NCBI RefSeq assembly: GCF_018069875.1
Contig: NZ_JAGQDF010000005.1
Location: 62,001-126,000 of the forward strand
Direction of reading: 5' to 3'
Source: Ideonella alba
GTDB lineage: Bacteria; Pseudomonadota; Gammaproteobacteria; Burkholderiales; Burkholderiaceae_C
Length of the DNA stretch: 64,000 nucleotides
A program made the translations under genes and the position numbers. The notes beneath the pieces are model-generated. The model searched no databases and was not told the origin of the DNA. It worked only from the letters and a program-made list of their open reading frames with translations. Each line of letters opens with the position of its first letter. Positions within the stretch are counted from its first letter, which is position 1. Below, piece by piece: positions 55,860-63,292 of this stretch.

Positions 55860-57814
55860 GCCATCCGAGGGATGCCGACGGCGCCGCCTGCCCCCTGGGC
55901 GCGTCGCCGCCCGCGCCACGCGAGTCTGCGCACACCCCGCCCGCGCCGGGTTCGCTGGCGGCCCGGCTGACGCGCCTGTCGATGTGGGCCGCTGCGCTGG
56001 CCCTGCTGGTGACCGGCGCCGCCCTGAACCTGGCGACCTACCTGATGGGCCGCGAGGCGCTGCTGCGCCAGTCGGCCGAGCAGGCCCGGCTGGTGGCCGC
56101 GCAGCTCGGCGCGGCGGTCGCGTTCAACGACCGCCCGGCGATGGGCGAGTCCTTGCAGAGCCTGGAGGGGGTGCCATCGATCACCCACGCCACGCTGCAG
56201 GGCGCCGGTGGCCTGCTGCTGGGTCGTTACGACCGGGTTGGCGAGGTCAGCGTGCGTGCAGCCGGCGGATGGGGGGCCGAGCCCTGGGTCGAGCGGCTGC
56301 GCGTGGCCGCGCCGGTGCTGCTGGACGGACGCGAGCTGGCCCACCTGGAACTGGAGGTCGACACCGCCAGCCTGCTGGAGCGCGGCCTGGTGTTCGGCGG
56401 CCTGACGATGGCCGTGGGCGCGGTGGCGCTGACCATGGCCTGGCTGTTTGCGGTGGGCGTGCGGCGCGACATCGACCGTGTCGAGCGTCGGCTGGACGAC
56501 CTGGCGCACCGCGACCCGGTCACCGGACTGTTCAATCGCCATGCGGCGACCAGCCATCTGCAGGACCTGGTCCGCACCGGGGACCGGCCGCAGCGGCCCT
56601 TCTCGCTGATCTCGATCGACCTGGACGACTTCAAGCTGATCAACGACACGCTCGGCCATGCAGCGGGCGATGCGGTGCTCACCCGGGTGGCGGCGCGGCT
56701 GCAGCGCGGCCTGCGGCCCGGCGGGCAGGCCTACCGCTTCGGCGGCGACGAGTTCGTCGTGATCTGCCCTTGCGAGCAAGGCCTGGAGCAGCCCGCGATG
56801 TACCACCGCCTGGTGCTGGACGCGCTGGCGATCGAGCCGCTGGCCGAAGCCCCGGACATGCAGCTGGGCGCCAGCGTCGGCGTGGCCCGCTTCCCGCGCG
56901 ATGCGGGCGACGTGGCCGGGCTGCTGCAGGCGGCCGACATCGCGATGTACGCCGCCAAGCAGCGCGGCAAGAACCAGCTGGTGATCTTCGAGCCGGCGCT
57001 GCGCGAGCGCACCGAGCAATGGATGCAGATCGCCAACGACCTGCGCGGTGCGCTGCGCCGCAACGAGTTGCGCCTGCAGTTCCAGCCCATCGTCGATCTG
57101 CAGACCGGCCGCACCATCGGCGCCGAGGCCCTGGTGCGCTGGCAGCACCCGCTGCGCGGCTGGATGCTGCCCGGCGACTTCGTGCCGGTGGCCGAACGCT
57201 CGGGCCTGATCGCCGAGCTCGGCGGTTGGGTGCTGAGCGCCGCCGCCTGCCAGTGGGTGGCCTGGCGCCAGGCCGGCCTGGGCTGGTTGAACCTGGCGGT
57301 CAACGTGTCGCCGCAGCAGTTGCGCCGCGGCCTGCTGACCCAGCAGTTCGACCAGGCCATCGCCGCCAGCGGCGCCGACCCGCACCACCTGACGGTGGAG
57401 CTGACCGAGCACAGCCTGGTCGAGACGGCCGATGGCCAGATCAGTCTGCTCGAAGCCCTGCAGCAGCGCGGCGTGCAGGTGGCCATCGACGACTTCGGCA
57501 CCGGCCTGTCCTCGCTGTCCTACCTGAAGCGCCTGCCAGTGAACAAGCTGAAGATCGACCGCTCCTTTGTGGCCGGGATGCAGGTCCATGAAGGGGATGC
57601 GGCGATCGTCGGTGCCACCGTGGCGATGGCCGGGGCCTTCGGGCTGCAGGTGGTGGCCGAGGGCATCGAAACCGAAGGTCAGCGCCGCGAACTGGCGGCG
57701 CTGGGTTGCCACCAGGGGCAGGGCTACCTGTTCAGCCGGCCGCTGTCAGCCGCCGATTTCGAAGAACGGGTGCGCCAGGAACTGACGACGGCGGCGGCCG
57801 AGACCGTGCTGTGA
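55856..57814 (+). CDS. Membrane GGDEF-EAL c-di-GMP protein (YfiN-like)
   Basis: The 652-residue inner-membrane protein has two transmembrane helices (about 35-62 and 178-203) around a periplasmic domain that could bind YfiR, then a GGDEF domain (about 215-370; intact RFGGDEFVVI) and an EAL domain (about 390-640; intact AEALVRW, NVSPQQL, ELTEHS, DDFGTG, KLKIDRSF, EGIET). Both synthesis and breakdown of c-di-GMP are therefore possible. The inhibitory RxxD site before GGDEF reads RPGG and is lost. YfiN proteins usually lack EAL, so this is a bifunctional version. It is the last gene of the overlap-coupled trio. Confidence 0.9.
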   Translation: MSHPRDADGAACPLGASPPAPRESAHTPPAPGSLAARLTRLSMWAAALALLVTGAALNLATYLMGREALLRQSAEQARLVAAQLGAAVAFNDRPAMGESLQSLEGVPSITHATLQGAGGLLLGRYDRVGEVSVRAAGGWGAEPWVERLRVAAPVLLDGRELAHLELEVDTASLLERGLVFGGLTMAVGAVALTMAWLFAVGVRRDIDRVERRLDDLAHRDPVTGLFNRHAATSHLQDLVRTGDRPQRPFSLISIDLDDFKLINDTLGHAAGDAVLTRVAARLQRGLRPGGQAYRFGGDEFVVICPCEQGLEQPAMYHRLVLDALAIEPLAEAPDMQLGASVGVARFPRDAGDVAGLLQAADIAMYAAKQRGKNQLVIFEPALRERTEQWMQIANDLRGALRRNELRLQFQPIVDLQTGRTIGAEALVRWQHPLRGWMLPGDFVPVAERSGLIAELGGWVLSAAACQWVAWRQAGLGWLNLAVNVSPQQLRRGLLTQQFDQAIAASGADPHHLTVELTEHSLVETADGQISLLEALQQRGVQVAIDDFGTGLSSLSYLKRLPVNKLKIDRSFVAGMQVHEGDAAIVGATVAMAGAFGLQVVAEGIETEGQRRELAALGCHQGQGYLFSRPLSAADFEERVRQELTTAAAETVL

Positions 57815-57829
57815 GCGGCGGCGGGCGGC

Positions 57830-58408
57830 TCAGCGCGCGCACTGGCCGCGCGCCGCCGCCACCGCCAGCGCCGGCAGGCTCAGCAAGCCCATGCCGCTGC
57901 CGGCGAACTCGCCCTTCAGGCAGTCGCCGTGCTGGGCGGCCTTGACGTCGTTGGCCAGTGCGGTGTCGGTGCGCTGGATGTCGGTGTCCGTCGCCCGTGC
58001 GGCGCGCTCGCTGAGCAGCGGCTGGCTGCCCAGCTGGCGCAGCGCCTGGCGGCTGGCCGCCGAATCCAGCAGCCGGGTGCGGGGCGCCGAGGCGGCCGAC
58101 GCAGGCGGCTCCACCGGCACAGGCGCGCTGGGCGCCTCGACGAGGCGCAGTTGCGCTTCCTGGGGGGCGGCCGTGCGCGCAGGCAGCGTCGGCGCTGCCG
58201 GGCGGGTGCTCGGCGGCGGCGCAGCGGGGGGCACGCGCCGCGCGGGGACCGGCGGCGGCTGGGTCAGCGGTGGCAGCGTGATCCACTGCAGCGCGGGTTG
58301 CGCCACGGCGCTGGGGGCCGGGCGCCGCATCAGGGTGTGCAAGGCCCCGAACAGCAGCAGGTGGAGCAGCAGCACCAGGGTGGCCGTGCGCCAGTCAGTG
58401 CGGCTCAT
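57830..58408 (-). CDS. Membrane-anchored proline-rich protein
   Basis: The 192-residue protein has one N-terminal membrane helix (ATLVLLLHLLLFGALHTLM), a long Pro/Ala linker (about 30-115) and a small C-terminal domain with DCLKGEFAGSGMGLL and a final Cys-containing GQCAR. It probably spans the periplasm. The shape recalls TonB, but no TonB C-terminal fold is recognised. It overlaps the XRE gene by 14 bases on the same strand. Confidence 0.7.
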   Translation of the reverse strand: MSRTDWRTATLVLLLHLLLFGALHTLMRRPAPSAVAQPALQWITLPPLTQPPPVPARRVPPAAPPPSTRPAAPTLPARTAAPQEAQLRLVEAPSAPVPVEPPASAASAPRTRLLDSAASRQALRQLGSQPLLSERAARATDTDIQRTDTALANDVKAAQHGDCLKGEFAGSGMGLLSLPALAVAAARGQCAR

Positions 58409-58610
58409 CGGGCTCCCAGCGCAACAGGTCGCCCGGCTGGCAGTCCAGGGCCCGGCAGATCGCTTCCAGTGTGTCGAAGCGCACGCCGCGGACCTTGCCG
58501 GACTTCAGCAGCGAGATGTTCTGCTCGGTGATGCCCACCAACTCGGCCAGCTCGCGCGAGCGCATCTTGCGCCGCGCCAGCATCACGTCCAGGTGAACGA
58601 CGATGGGCAT
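58395..58610 (-). CDS. XRE/YozG-type helix-turn-helix regulator
   Basis: The 71-residue regulator is essentially one helix-turn-helix domain (RRKMRSRELAELVGITEQNIS, then FDTLEAICRALDCQPGDLL), typical of the YozG family. It normally pairs with DUF2975 membrane proteins, and here overlaps that gene by one base (stop/start). It likely controls its own operon. Confidence 0.85.
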   Translation of the reverse strand: MPIVVHLDVMLARRKMRSRELAELVGITEQNISLLKSGKVRGVRFDTLEAICRALDCQPGDLLRWEPDEPH

Positions 58611-59188
58611 CAGACGAAGGCCTCGATCTCCTGGGCCTGGCGCGCCGCCTCGGTCATCACCCGTCCCAGCGCGACGAAGACCAGCGCGCTCATCAGCAGC
58701 GCGTAGTCGTTGCTGCCCAGCATCACCGCCACCAGGCGCTGGCCCGGCGGGTTGTCCCAGGAGGCGGCCACCGAGGCCAGCGTGGTGCTCAGCGGCTGGG
58801 CCGCGGCCAGCACCGTCATCGCCCAGCCGAAGCGGCGCAGGCTGGCCAGCGGCAGGGGGCCGAACACGTCGCCATGGCGGTAGGCGCCGAACAGCGTCCA
58901 GAGCTGCCACAGCGCGCTCAGGGCCGCGGCCACCGGCAGCACGGTCACCAGCGCCAGGCGCCAGCGCACGGCAGGCGTGATGCCGCCCTGGGCCATGTCC
59001 AGCAGGTGCCCGCCGAACAGGCCTTGCATGGGTTCCAGCGAGGAGCCGCTGCCCAGCGCAATCCAGGGCGGCAAGGCCACCAGGCCCAGGGCGCCCAGCA
59101 GCGCCAGCGCACGCACCGCCCGCGCCAGCCCGCGCAGACGGCGGGCCAGTTCGGGGCGGGGCAGGGGGGAAGGGGTATCCATGTCCAT
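58610..59188 (-). CDS. DUF2975 membrane protein
   Basis: The 192-residue protein has about four hydrophobic segments (ALALLGALGLVALPPWIAL, LALVTVLPVAAALSALW, FGWAMTVLAAAQPLS, LLMSALVFVALG) and belongs to the DUF2975 group paired with YozG-type regulators. ATG 59188 is used; ATG 59182 is a near alternative. Its start is only 24 bases from the divergent lipoprotein start. Confidence 0.8.
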   Translation of the reverse strand: MDMDTPSPLPRPELARRLRGLARAVRALALLGALGLVALPPWIALGSGSSLEPMQGLFGGHLLDMAQGGITPAVRWRLALVTVLPVAAALSALWQLWTLFGAYRHGDVFGPLPLASLRRFGWAMTVLAAAQPLSTTLASVAASWDNPPGQRLVAVMLGSNDYALLMSALVFVALGRVMTEAARQAQEIEAFV

Positions 59189-59212
59189 GAAATTAATGTA
59201 AAACGATAAAAC

Positions 59213-59818
59213 ATGAACGTCAAACAATCATTTCTCCGCGGCTGTTCGGTGCTGGCGCTGGCGGCGTTGCTGGCCGGTTGCAGCAAGATCCCGCTGTCCA
59301 GCCTGTGGGCGCTGCGCGGCCTGCAGTTCGCCGACGTAGATGCCGCCGCGCTGCGCGCGTTGCTGTGGCTGCCCGAGGGCGTGGACCTGGCCGGTGGCGC
59401 GCTGACGGTGCGGGTCAAGGTCGAGCGGGGCAACGGCCGCCCCGACAAGCGCGAAATGGATCTGCACCTGACGCCGCTGTCCGGGGCCGCGGCCACCCAC
59501 GGCCTGAGCGCGCCGCGTGCGGGCGGTCGCTGGCTGGCGCTGGGGCTGCCGGCCGACGAGCAGCAGCGCCTGGCCGAGTTGCGCCGCGAGATGCAGGCCT
59601 GGCGCGACGCCGATGGTCCCGACGCCAAGCGCACGCTGGGCCTGGGCGCCGAGCTGAACGCCTGCAGCCGCGCCAGAACGCCGCCGCCGCCCGCCGAGGT
59701 GGCGGTGGACGCCTGGTTGCGCTGGAAGCCGGGGCAGAGCGATCTGCGTCTGCTGGACGGTGCCACGCTGGCTGACCTGCAGCCCGACGGCGCACCGCCC
59801 GCCCTGCCGCGCTGCTGA
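59213..59818 (+). CDS. Predicted lipoprotein, unknown function
   Basis: The 201-residue protein has a lipoprotein signal with lipobox LAGC (Cys at about residue 23). The mature part is mainly alpha/beta with a long Arg/Glu-rich helix around 125-140 and no recognised family. It is divergent from the DUF2975 gene with almost no promoter room, so its promoter probably lies within that AT-rich short gap or inside the neighbour. Confidence 0.7.
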   Translation: MNVKQSFLRGCSVLALAALLAGCSKIPLSSLWALRGLQFADVDAAALRALLWLPEGVDLAGGALTVRVKVERGNGRPDKREMDLHLTPLSGAAATHGLSAPRAGGRWLALGLPADEQQRLAELRREMQAWRDADGPDAKRTLGLGAELNACSRARTPPPPAEVAVDAWLRWKPGQSDLRLLDGATLADLQPDGAPPALPRC

Positions 59819-59888
59819 GCCGCCGCGCCACCGGGTGTGCACGGATGCGGCACACTCAGGGGCTGACGACGGACCTGGACCCCTCCCC

Positions 59889-60950
59889 ATGAAGCATGTT
59901 TCCCTCGGCCTGAGCGATCTGCAGGTCACCCCGATCTGCCTGGGCACGATGACCTTCGGCGAACAGGTCGGCACCGACCTGGCCCATGACATCCTGGACC
60001 GCGCCCTGGCGCGCGGCATCAACTTCCTCGACACCGCCGAGATGTACTCGGTGCCGCCCAGGCGCGAGACCTTCGGCGCCACCGAGACCATCCTCGGCCA
60101 GTGGTTCGCCAAGCGTCCCGAAGTGCGCCGCCAGGTGGTGCTGGCCACCAAGGTGGCCGGACCGAGCCGCAACATGGACTGGATTCGTGGCGGCGCCCGC
60201 GACCTCAGGCCCGAGCACATCGTCCAGGCCTGCGAGGACAGCCTGCGCCGCCTGCAGACGGATGTGATCGACCTCTACCAGATCCACTGGCCCAACCGCA
60301 ATGCGCCGGCCTTCGGCGCGCTGTACTACGACCCGTCCAAGGACGCCGAGCAGACCTCGATCGAGGCCCAGCTGCGGGCGATGGAGACGCTGGTGAAGGC
60401 CGGCAAGGTCCGCCATGTGGGCCTGTCCAACGAGACGCCCTGGGGCCTGATGGCCTTCCTGCGCGAGGCCGAGCGCCACGGCCTGCCGCGCGTGCAGACG
60501 GTGCAGAACCCCTATGCGCTGACCAACCGCGTGGTCGACAACGGTCTGGACGAGGTGATGAAGAAGGAATCGGTGGGCCTGCTGGCCTACTCGCCGCTGG
60601 CCTTTGGGGGCCTGACCGGCAAGTACGACGGCCCCGGCTTCGACCCGGCGCAGCCCGAGCTGGGCCGCATCGCCCGCTTCGAGAGCATGCGCAAGCAGCG
60701 CTGGGCCCGGCCCGAGGCCCTGACCGCGGCGCGCCGCTACAACGCGCTGGCGCGCGAGCACGGCCTGAGCCCGGCCCAGATGGCGCTGGCCTTCTGCTAC
60801 CGCAACTGGCGGGTGGCCTCCACCATCATCGGCGTGACCAGCGTCGCCCAGCTCGATGCATGCCTGGACGCCTGGAGCGTGAGCCTCTCGCCCGAACTGC
60901 TGGCCGCGATCGACCAGATCCGCTGGGAGATGCGCGACCCCGCACAGTGA
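59889..60950 (+). CDS. Aldo/keto reductase (Tas-like)
   Basis: The 353-residue NADPH enzyme has the barrel start LGTMTFGEQ, the active-site DTAEMY (Asp and Tyr), VLATKV (Lys), IDLYQIHWPNR (His) and the nucleotide-binding GVTSVAQLDACLDAW near the end. Length and layout fit the Tas-like subgroup. Substrate unknown. A dense run of genes in the same direction continues with the YbaK-like gene one base later. Confidence 0.9.
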   Translation: MKHVSLGLSDLQVTPICLGTMTFGEQVGTDLAHDILDRALARGINFLDTAEMYSVPPRRETFGATETILGQWFAKRPEVRRQVVLATKVAGPSRNMDWIRGGARDLRPEHIVQACEDSLRRLQTDVIDLYQIHWPNRNAPAFGALYYDPSKDAEQTSIEAQLRAMETLVKAGKVRHVGLSNETPWGLMAFLREAERHGLPRVQTVQNPYALTNRVVDNGLDEVMKKESVGLLAYSPLAFGGLTGKYDGPGFDPAQPELGRIARFESMRKQRWARPEALTAARRYNALAREHGLSPAQMALAFCYRNWRVASTIIGVTSVAQLDACLDAWSVSLSPELLAAIDQIRWEMRDPAQ

Positions 60951-60951
60951 C

Positions 60952-61440
60952 ATGGCGAAGAAGGACAGGCACGTCAGCGAGACGCCGGCCACGCAGTGGC
61001 TCAAGGCGCAGGGCATCGCCTACACCGAGCATGCCTACGACTACGTCGACCACGGCGGCACCGCCGAGTCGGCCAGGCAACTCGGCTGGGACGAGCACGC
61101 GGTGGTCAAGACGTTGGTGATGCAGGACGACAAGGCCGAGCCGCTGATCATCCTGATGCACGGCGACCGCCAGGTCAGCACCAAGAACCTGGCGCGCGAG
61201 ATCGGCGTCAAGAGCGTCGAGCCCTGCAAGCCCGAGGTGGCGCAGCGCCACAGCGGCTACCTGGTGGGGGGCACCTCGCCCTTCGGCACGCGCAAGGCGA
61301 TGCGCGTGTTCGTGGAGGCCGGTGTGCTGGCGCTGCCGCGCATCCTGATCAATGGCGGCCGCCGGGGCTACCTGGTGGGCATCGAGCCCGCGGTGCTGAG
61401 CGGCCCGCTGGGCGCGCGGGCCGTGCACTGCGCGTTGTGA
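60952..61440 (+). CDS. ybaK: Cys-tRNA(Pro)/YbaK-type deacylase
   Basis: The 162-residue protein belongs to the YbaK/ProX editing family that removes wrong amino acids from tRNA-Pro. The catalytic Lys region reads VKTLVMQD, and GGTSPFGTRKAMRV near residue 105 is a family mark. It starts 1 base after the reductase stop, so it is likely translated from the same mRNA. Confidence 0.9.
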   Translation: MAKKDRHVSETPATQWLKAQGIAYTEHAYDYVDHGGTAESARQLGWDEHAVVKTLVMQDDKAEPLIILMHGDRQVSTKNLAREIGVKSVEPCKPEVAQRHSGYLVGGTSPFGTRKAMRVFVEAGVLALPRILINGGRRGYLVGIEPAVLSGPLGARAVHCAL

Positions 61441-61441
61441 T

Positions 61442-61942
61442 TCAGCGCTTGCCGAACATCACCCCGATGGCCTTGCCGATCTGCTCGCGGTTGCCGCCCA
61501 GCGCGCTGGCCAGCGTGGCCTGAGGCCCCTCGACAGCGATCCCCGCGGCGGCCAGGTCGGCCTGCAACTGCTCGACTGGCCGGCCCGTCAGAGGCGCCAG
61601 CTGCGCCAGCGGGGCCTGGGTGATCGCGCGGATCGCCAGTTGCGGCGGCGAGCCGCCGCCTTCGCTGGCGCCAGGCGGCGGTGCAAAGCTGCCGGCCAGC
61701 ACCAGCACGCTGACCGCCATGATGGCGCGGCCGGTGCCGCTGTTCAGGAAGTAGCGCTTGAAGCCCAGCCAGTTGGCAGCGGCGTGGGCGGCCACGCCGG
61801 CCACCATCAGCCAGCCCAGCCATTCATGGGCGGTCTTGTTCAGGCCGCTGTCGAGGTGAAAGAACATCAGGACGCCGGTGACGGCCATCAGGGCGAAGCT
61901 GCCGATGGTCAGCGGCGTGGCCCATTCGCGGGAGATCTTCAT
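61442..61942 (-). CDS. DUF4405 membrane protein
   Basis: The 166-residue protein has two to three membrane helices with His residues that could bind heme (FHLDSGLNKTAHEWLGW, AAHAAANW), as in cytochrome b-like DUF4405 proteins. A C-terminal region of about 80 residues with PLTGRPVEQLQADLAAAGI is cytoplasmic or periplasmic. Upstream on the minus strand (62028-62015) TTGACCTGGCTCAG loosely recalls an FNR box. Confidence 0.75.
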   Translation of the reverse strand: MKISREWATPLTIGSFALMAVTGVLMFFHLDSGLNKTAHEWLGWLMVAGVAAHAAANWLGFKRYFLNSGTGRAIMAVSVLVLAGSFAPPPGASEGGGSPPQLAIRAITQAPLAQLAPLTGRPVEQLQADLAAAGIAVEGPQATLASALGGNREQIGKAIGVMFGKR

Positions 61943-62039
61943 GGTGTGCAGGGGACGTGAGCGGAGATCGGGTTCAGGATAGCCAGCGCATGTGAAGGCT
62001 CTGTAGCGCGACTCTGAGCCAGGTCAAATGGGCGCGCGT

Positions 62040-62771
62040 TCAGGCCAGGGTGTCGTGGAAGTCGGCAGCGCCGCGCTTCCAGTAGGCGGCCACGCGCATC
62101 GCGGCCACCGGCAGGCCTGCGGCCTGCAAGCTGTCACGGGCGCGGGCCATCAGCGCGGCTTCGCCGGCGCACCACACGAAGCCCTCGTCGGCGGCGGGCA
62201 GGGCCCGGGGCAGGGCGGCCAGCCAGTCCTCGGCCTGGCGGCAGTGATGAACCTCGACGGGTGCTGCGGTCGCCGGCAGGGCCAGCTCGGCGGCATCGTC
62301 GACCAGCGCGATCACCCGCACCGATGCGCCCGCTGGGGCCTCGGCCAGTGCGCGGCGGATGGCCGGCAGCGCGCAGGCGTCGCCGGCCAGCACCAGCGCC
62401 AGGTCCGGATCGATCACCATCGAGCCGCGCGGCCCGCCCACCTTCAGCCACTGACCCGGCTGGGCCTGCCGCGCCCAGGTGGTGGCGGGGCCATGGCCGT
62501 GCAGCGCGAACTCGATCGTCAGCTCGCGGCGGGCCGCATCAAAGGCCTGGGGCGTGTAGTCGCGGCGGGCCTCGCCGCCCGCGCCGTCGGGCACGAACAG
62601 CTTGACGTGGTCGTCAAAGGACAGGGACAGGAAGTCGGCGAGGTCCTCGCCGCCCAGCACCACCCGCGCCAAGGCCGGGTGGGGGTGTTCCACGCGCAGC
62701 ACCTGCAGCGTGCGCAGCTTCAGTTCATGGCGGACACGCCGCACGCGGCGTTCCTGGAGGCTGTGTTCCAT
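62040..62771 (-). CDS. Siderophore-interacting protein (ViuB-type flavoreductase)
   Basis: The 243-residue protein is a NAD(P)H flavin reductase of the SIP family that can release iron from ferric siderophores. FAD-binding RRDYTPQAFD and GPRGSM, and the C-terminal YWKRGAADFH are family marks. It is divergent from the MarR gene, with tandem operator-like sites between the starts. Confidence 0.9.
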   Translation of the reverse strand: MEHSLQERRVRRVRHELKLRTLQVLRVEHPHPALARVVLGGEDLADFLSLSFDDHVKLFVPDGAGGEARRDYTPQAFDAARRELTIEFALHGHGPATTWARQAQPGQWLKVGGPRGSMVIDPDLALVLAGDACALPAIRRALAEAPAGASVRVIALVDDAAELALPATAAPVEVHHCRQAEDWLAALPRALPAADEGFVWCAGEAALMARARDSLQAAGLPVAAMRVAAYWKRGAADFHDTLA

Positions 62772-62786
62772 TCGGGGTCTTGTTGG

Positions 62787-62799
62787 TTGATAATGTCAT
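62787..62799. promoter_or_regulatory. MarR-type operator, left copy
   Basis: TTGATAATGTCAT has arms TTGA and TCAT around 5 bases, and is part of the direct repeat GGTTGATAATGTCATCC. It lies 16 bases from the SIP start codon. Confidence 0.6.
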
Positions 62800-62804
62800 C
62801 CATC

Positions 62805-63272
62805 ATGCCGAACAAAGTTGATAGTGTCAACCAAAAGCCCGAGGACCCGGTGGCGGGCGTCGTCGAGGCTCTGCACGCGGTGGTGCACCGCCTGCGCGCC
62901 GCCGCCGCGGCGGAGCCGCTGGACGACGGCCTGGCACCGATGGAAGGCCGGGCCTTGGGCTTCTTCCTGCGTCACCCCGGCGCCACCGCCTCGCAGCTGG
63001 TCGAGCACAGTGGCCGCGACAAGGCCCAGGTGGCGCGACTGGTGGCGGCGCTGCGCGAGCGCGGGTTGCTGGAGGCGCGCACCGACGAGCATGATCGCCG
63101 CGTTTCCCGGCTTCACCCCACCGCTGCAGCGGCGCGTCTGCATCAGCGGGTGATGCAGGTGCGCGGCCGCAGCGCGGCGCAGGCCTTTTCGGTGTTGGAC
63201 GCGGCCGAACTGCAGCAGTTGCGCAGTTTGCTGGAGCGCATCGCGGCGGGTATGCGGGCCGGCGCTGGCTGA
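62805..63272 (+). CDS. MarR-family transcriptional regulator
   Basis: The 155-residue regulator has a winged helix-turn-helix (LVEHSGRDKAQVARLVAALRERGLLEART, wing DEHDRRV) and dimerisation helices. It probably represses the divergent siderophore-interacting gene and itself. Start choice is open: ATG 62793, ATG 62805 (used here) or GTG 62850, which has GAGGA 4 bases upstream and would leave both operators outside the gene. Confidence 0.87.
   Translation: MPNKVDSVNQKPEDPVAGVVEALHAVVHRLRAAAAAEPLDDGLAPMEGRALGFFLRHPGATASQLVEHSGRDKAQVARLVAALRERGLLEARTDEHDRRVSRLHPTAAAARLHQRVMQVRGRSAAQAFSVLDAAELQQLRSLLERIAAGMRAGAG
62818..62830. promoter_or_regulatory. MarR-type operator, right copy
   Basis: TTGATAGTGTCAA is a clean palindrome (TTGA-N5-TCAA; outer GTTGA/TCAAC also matches). 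It is the same core as the left copy, 31 bp away, or about three helical turns. Confidence 0.65.
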
Positions 63273-63292
63273 GTGCCCGGCGGGGTAGACCG

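Noticed and set aside
57830-58408. Proline-rich membrane protein as a TonB homologue for the nearby receptor
   Set aside because: Topology is similar but the C-terminal domain lacks TonB features, and it belongs to the DUF2975/XRE operon on the other strand.
62015-62028. FNR-like box before the DUF4405 gene
   Set aside because: TTGACCTGGCTCAG misses several consensus positions and is too weak to call.
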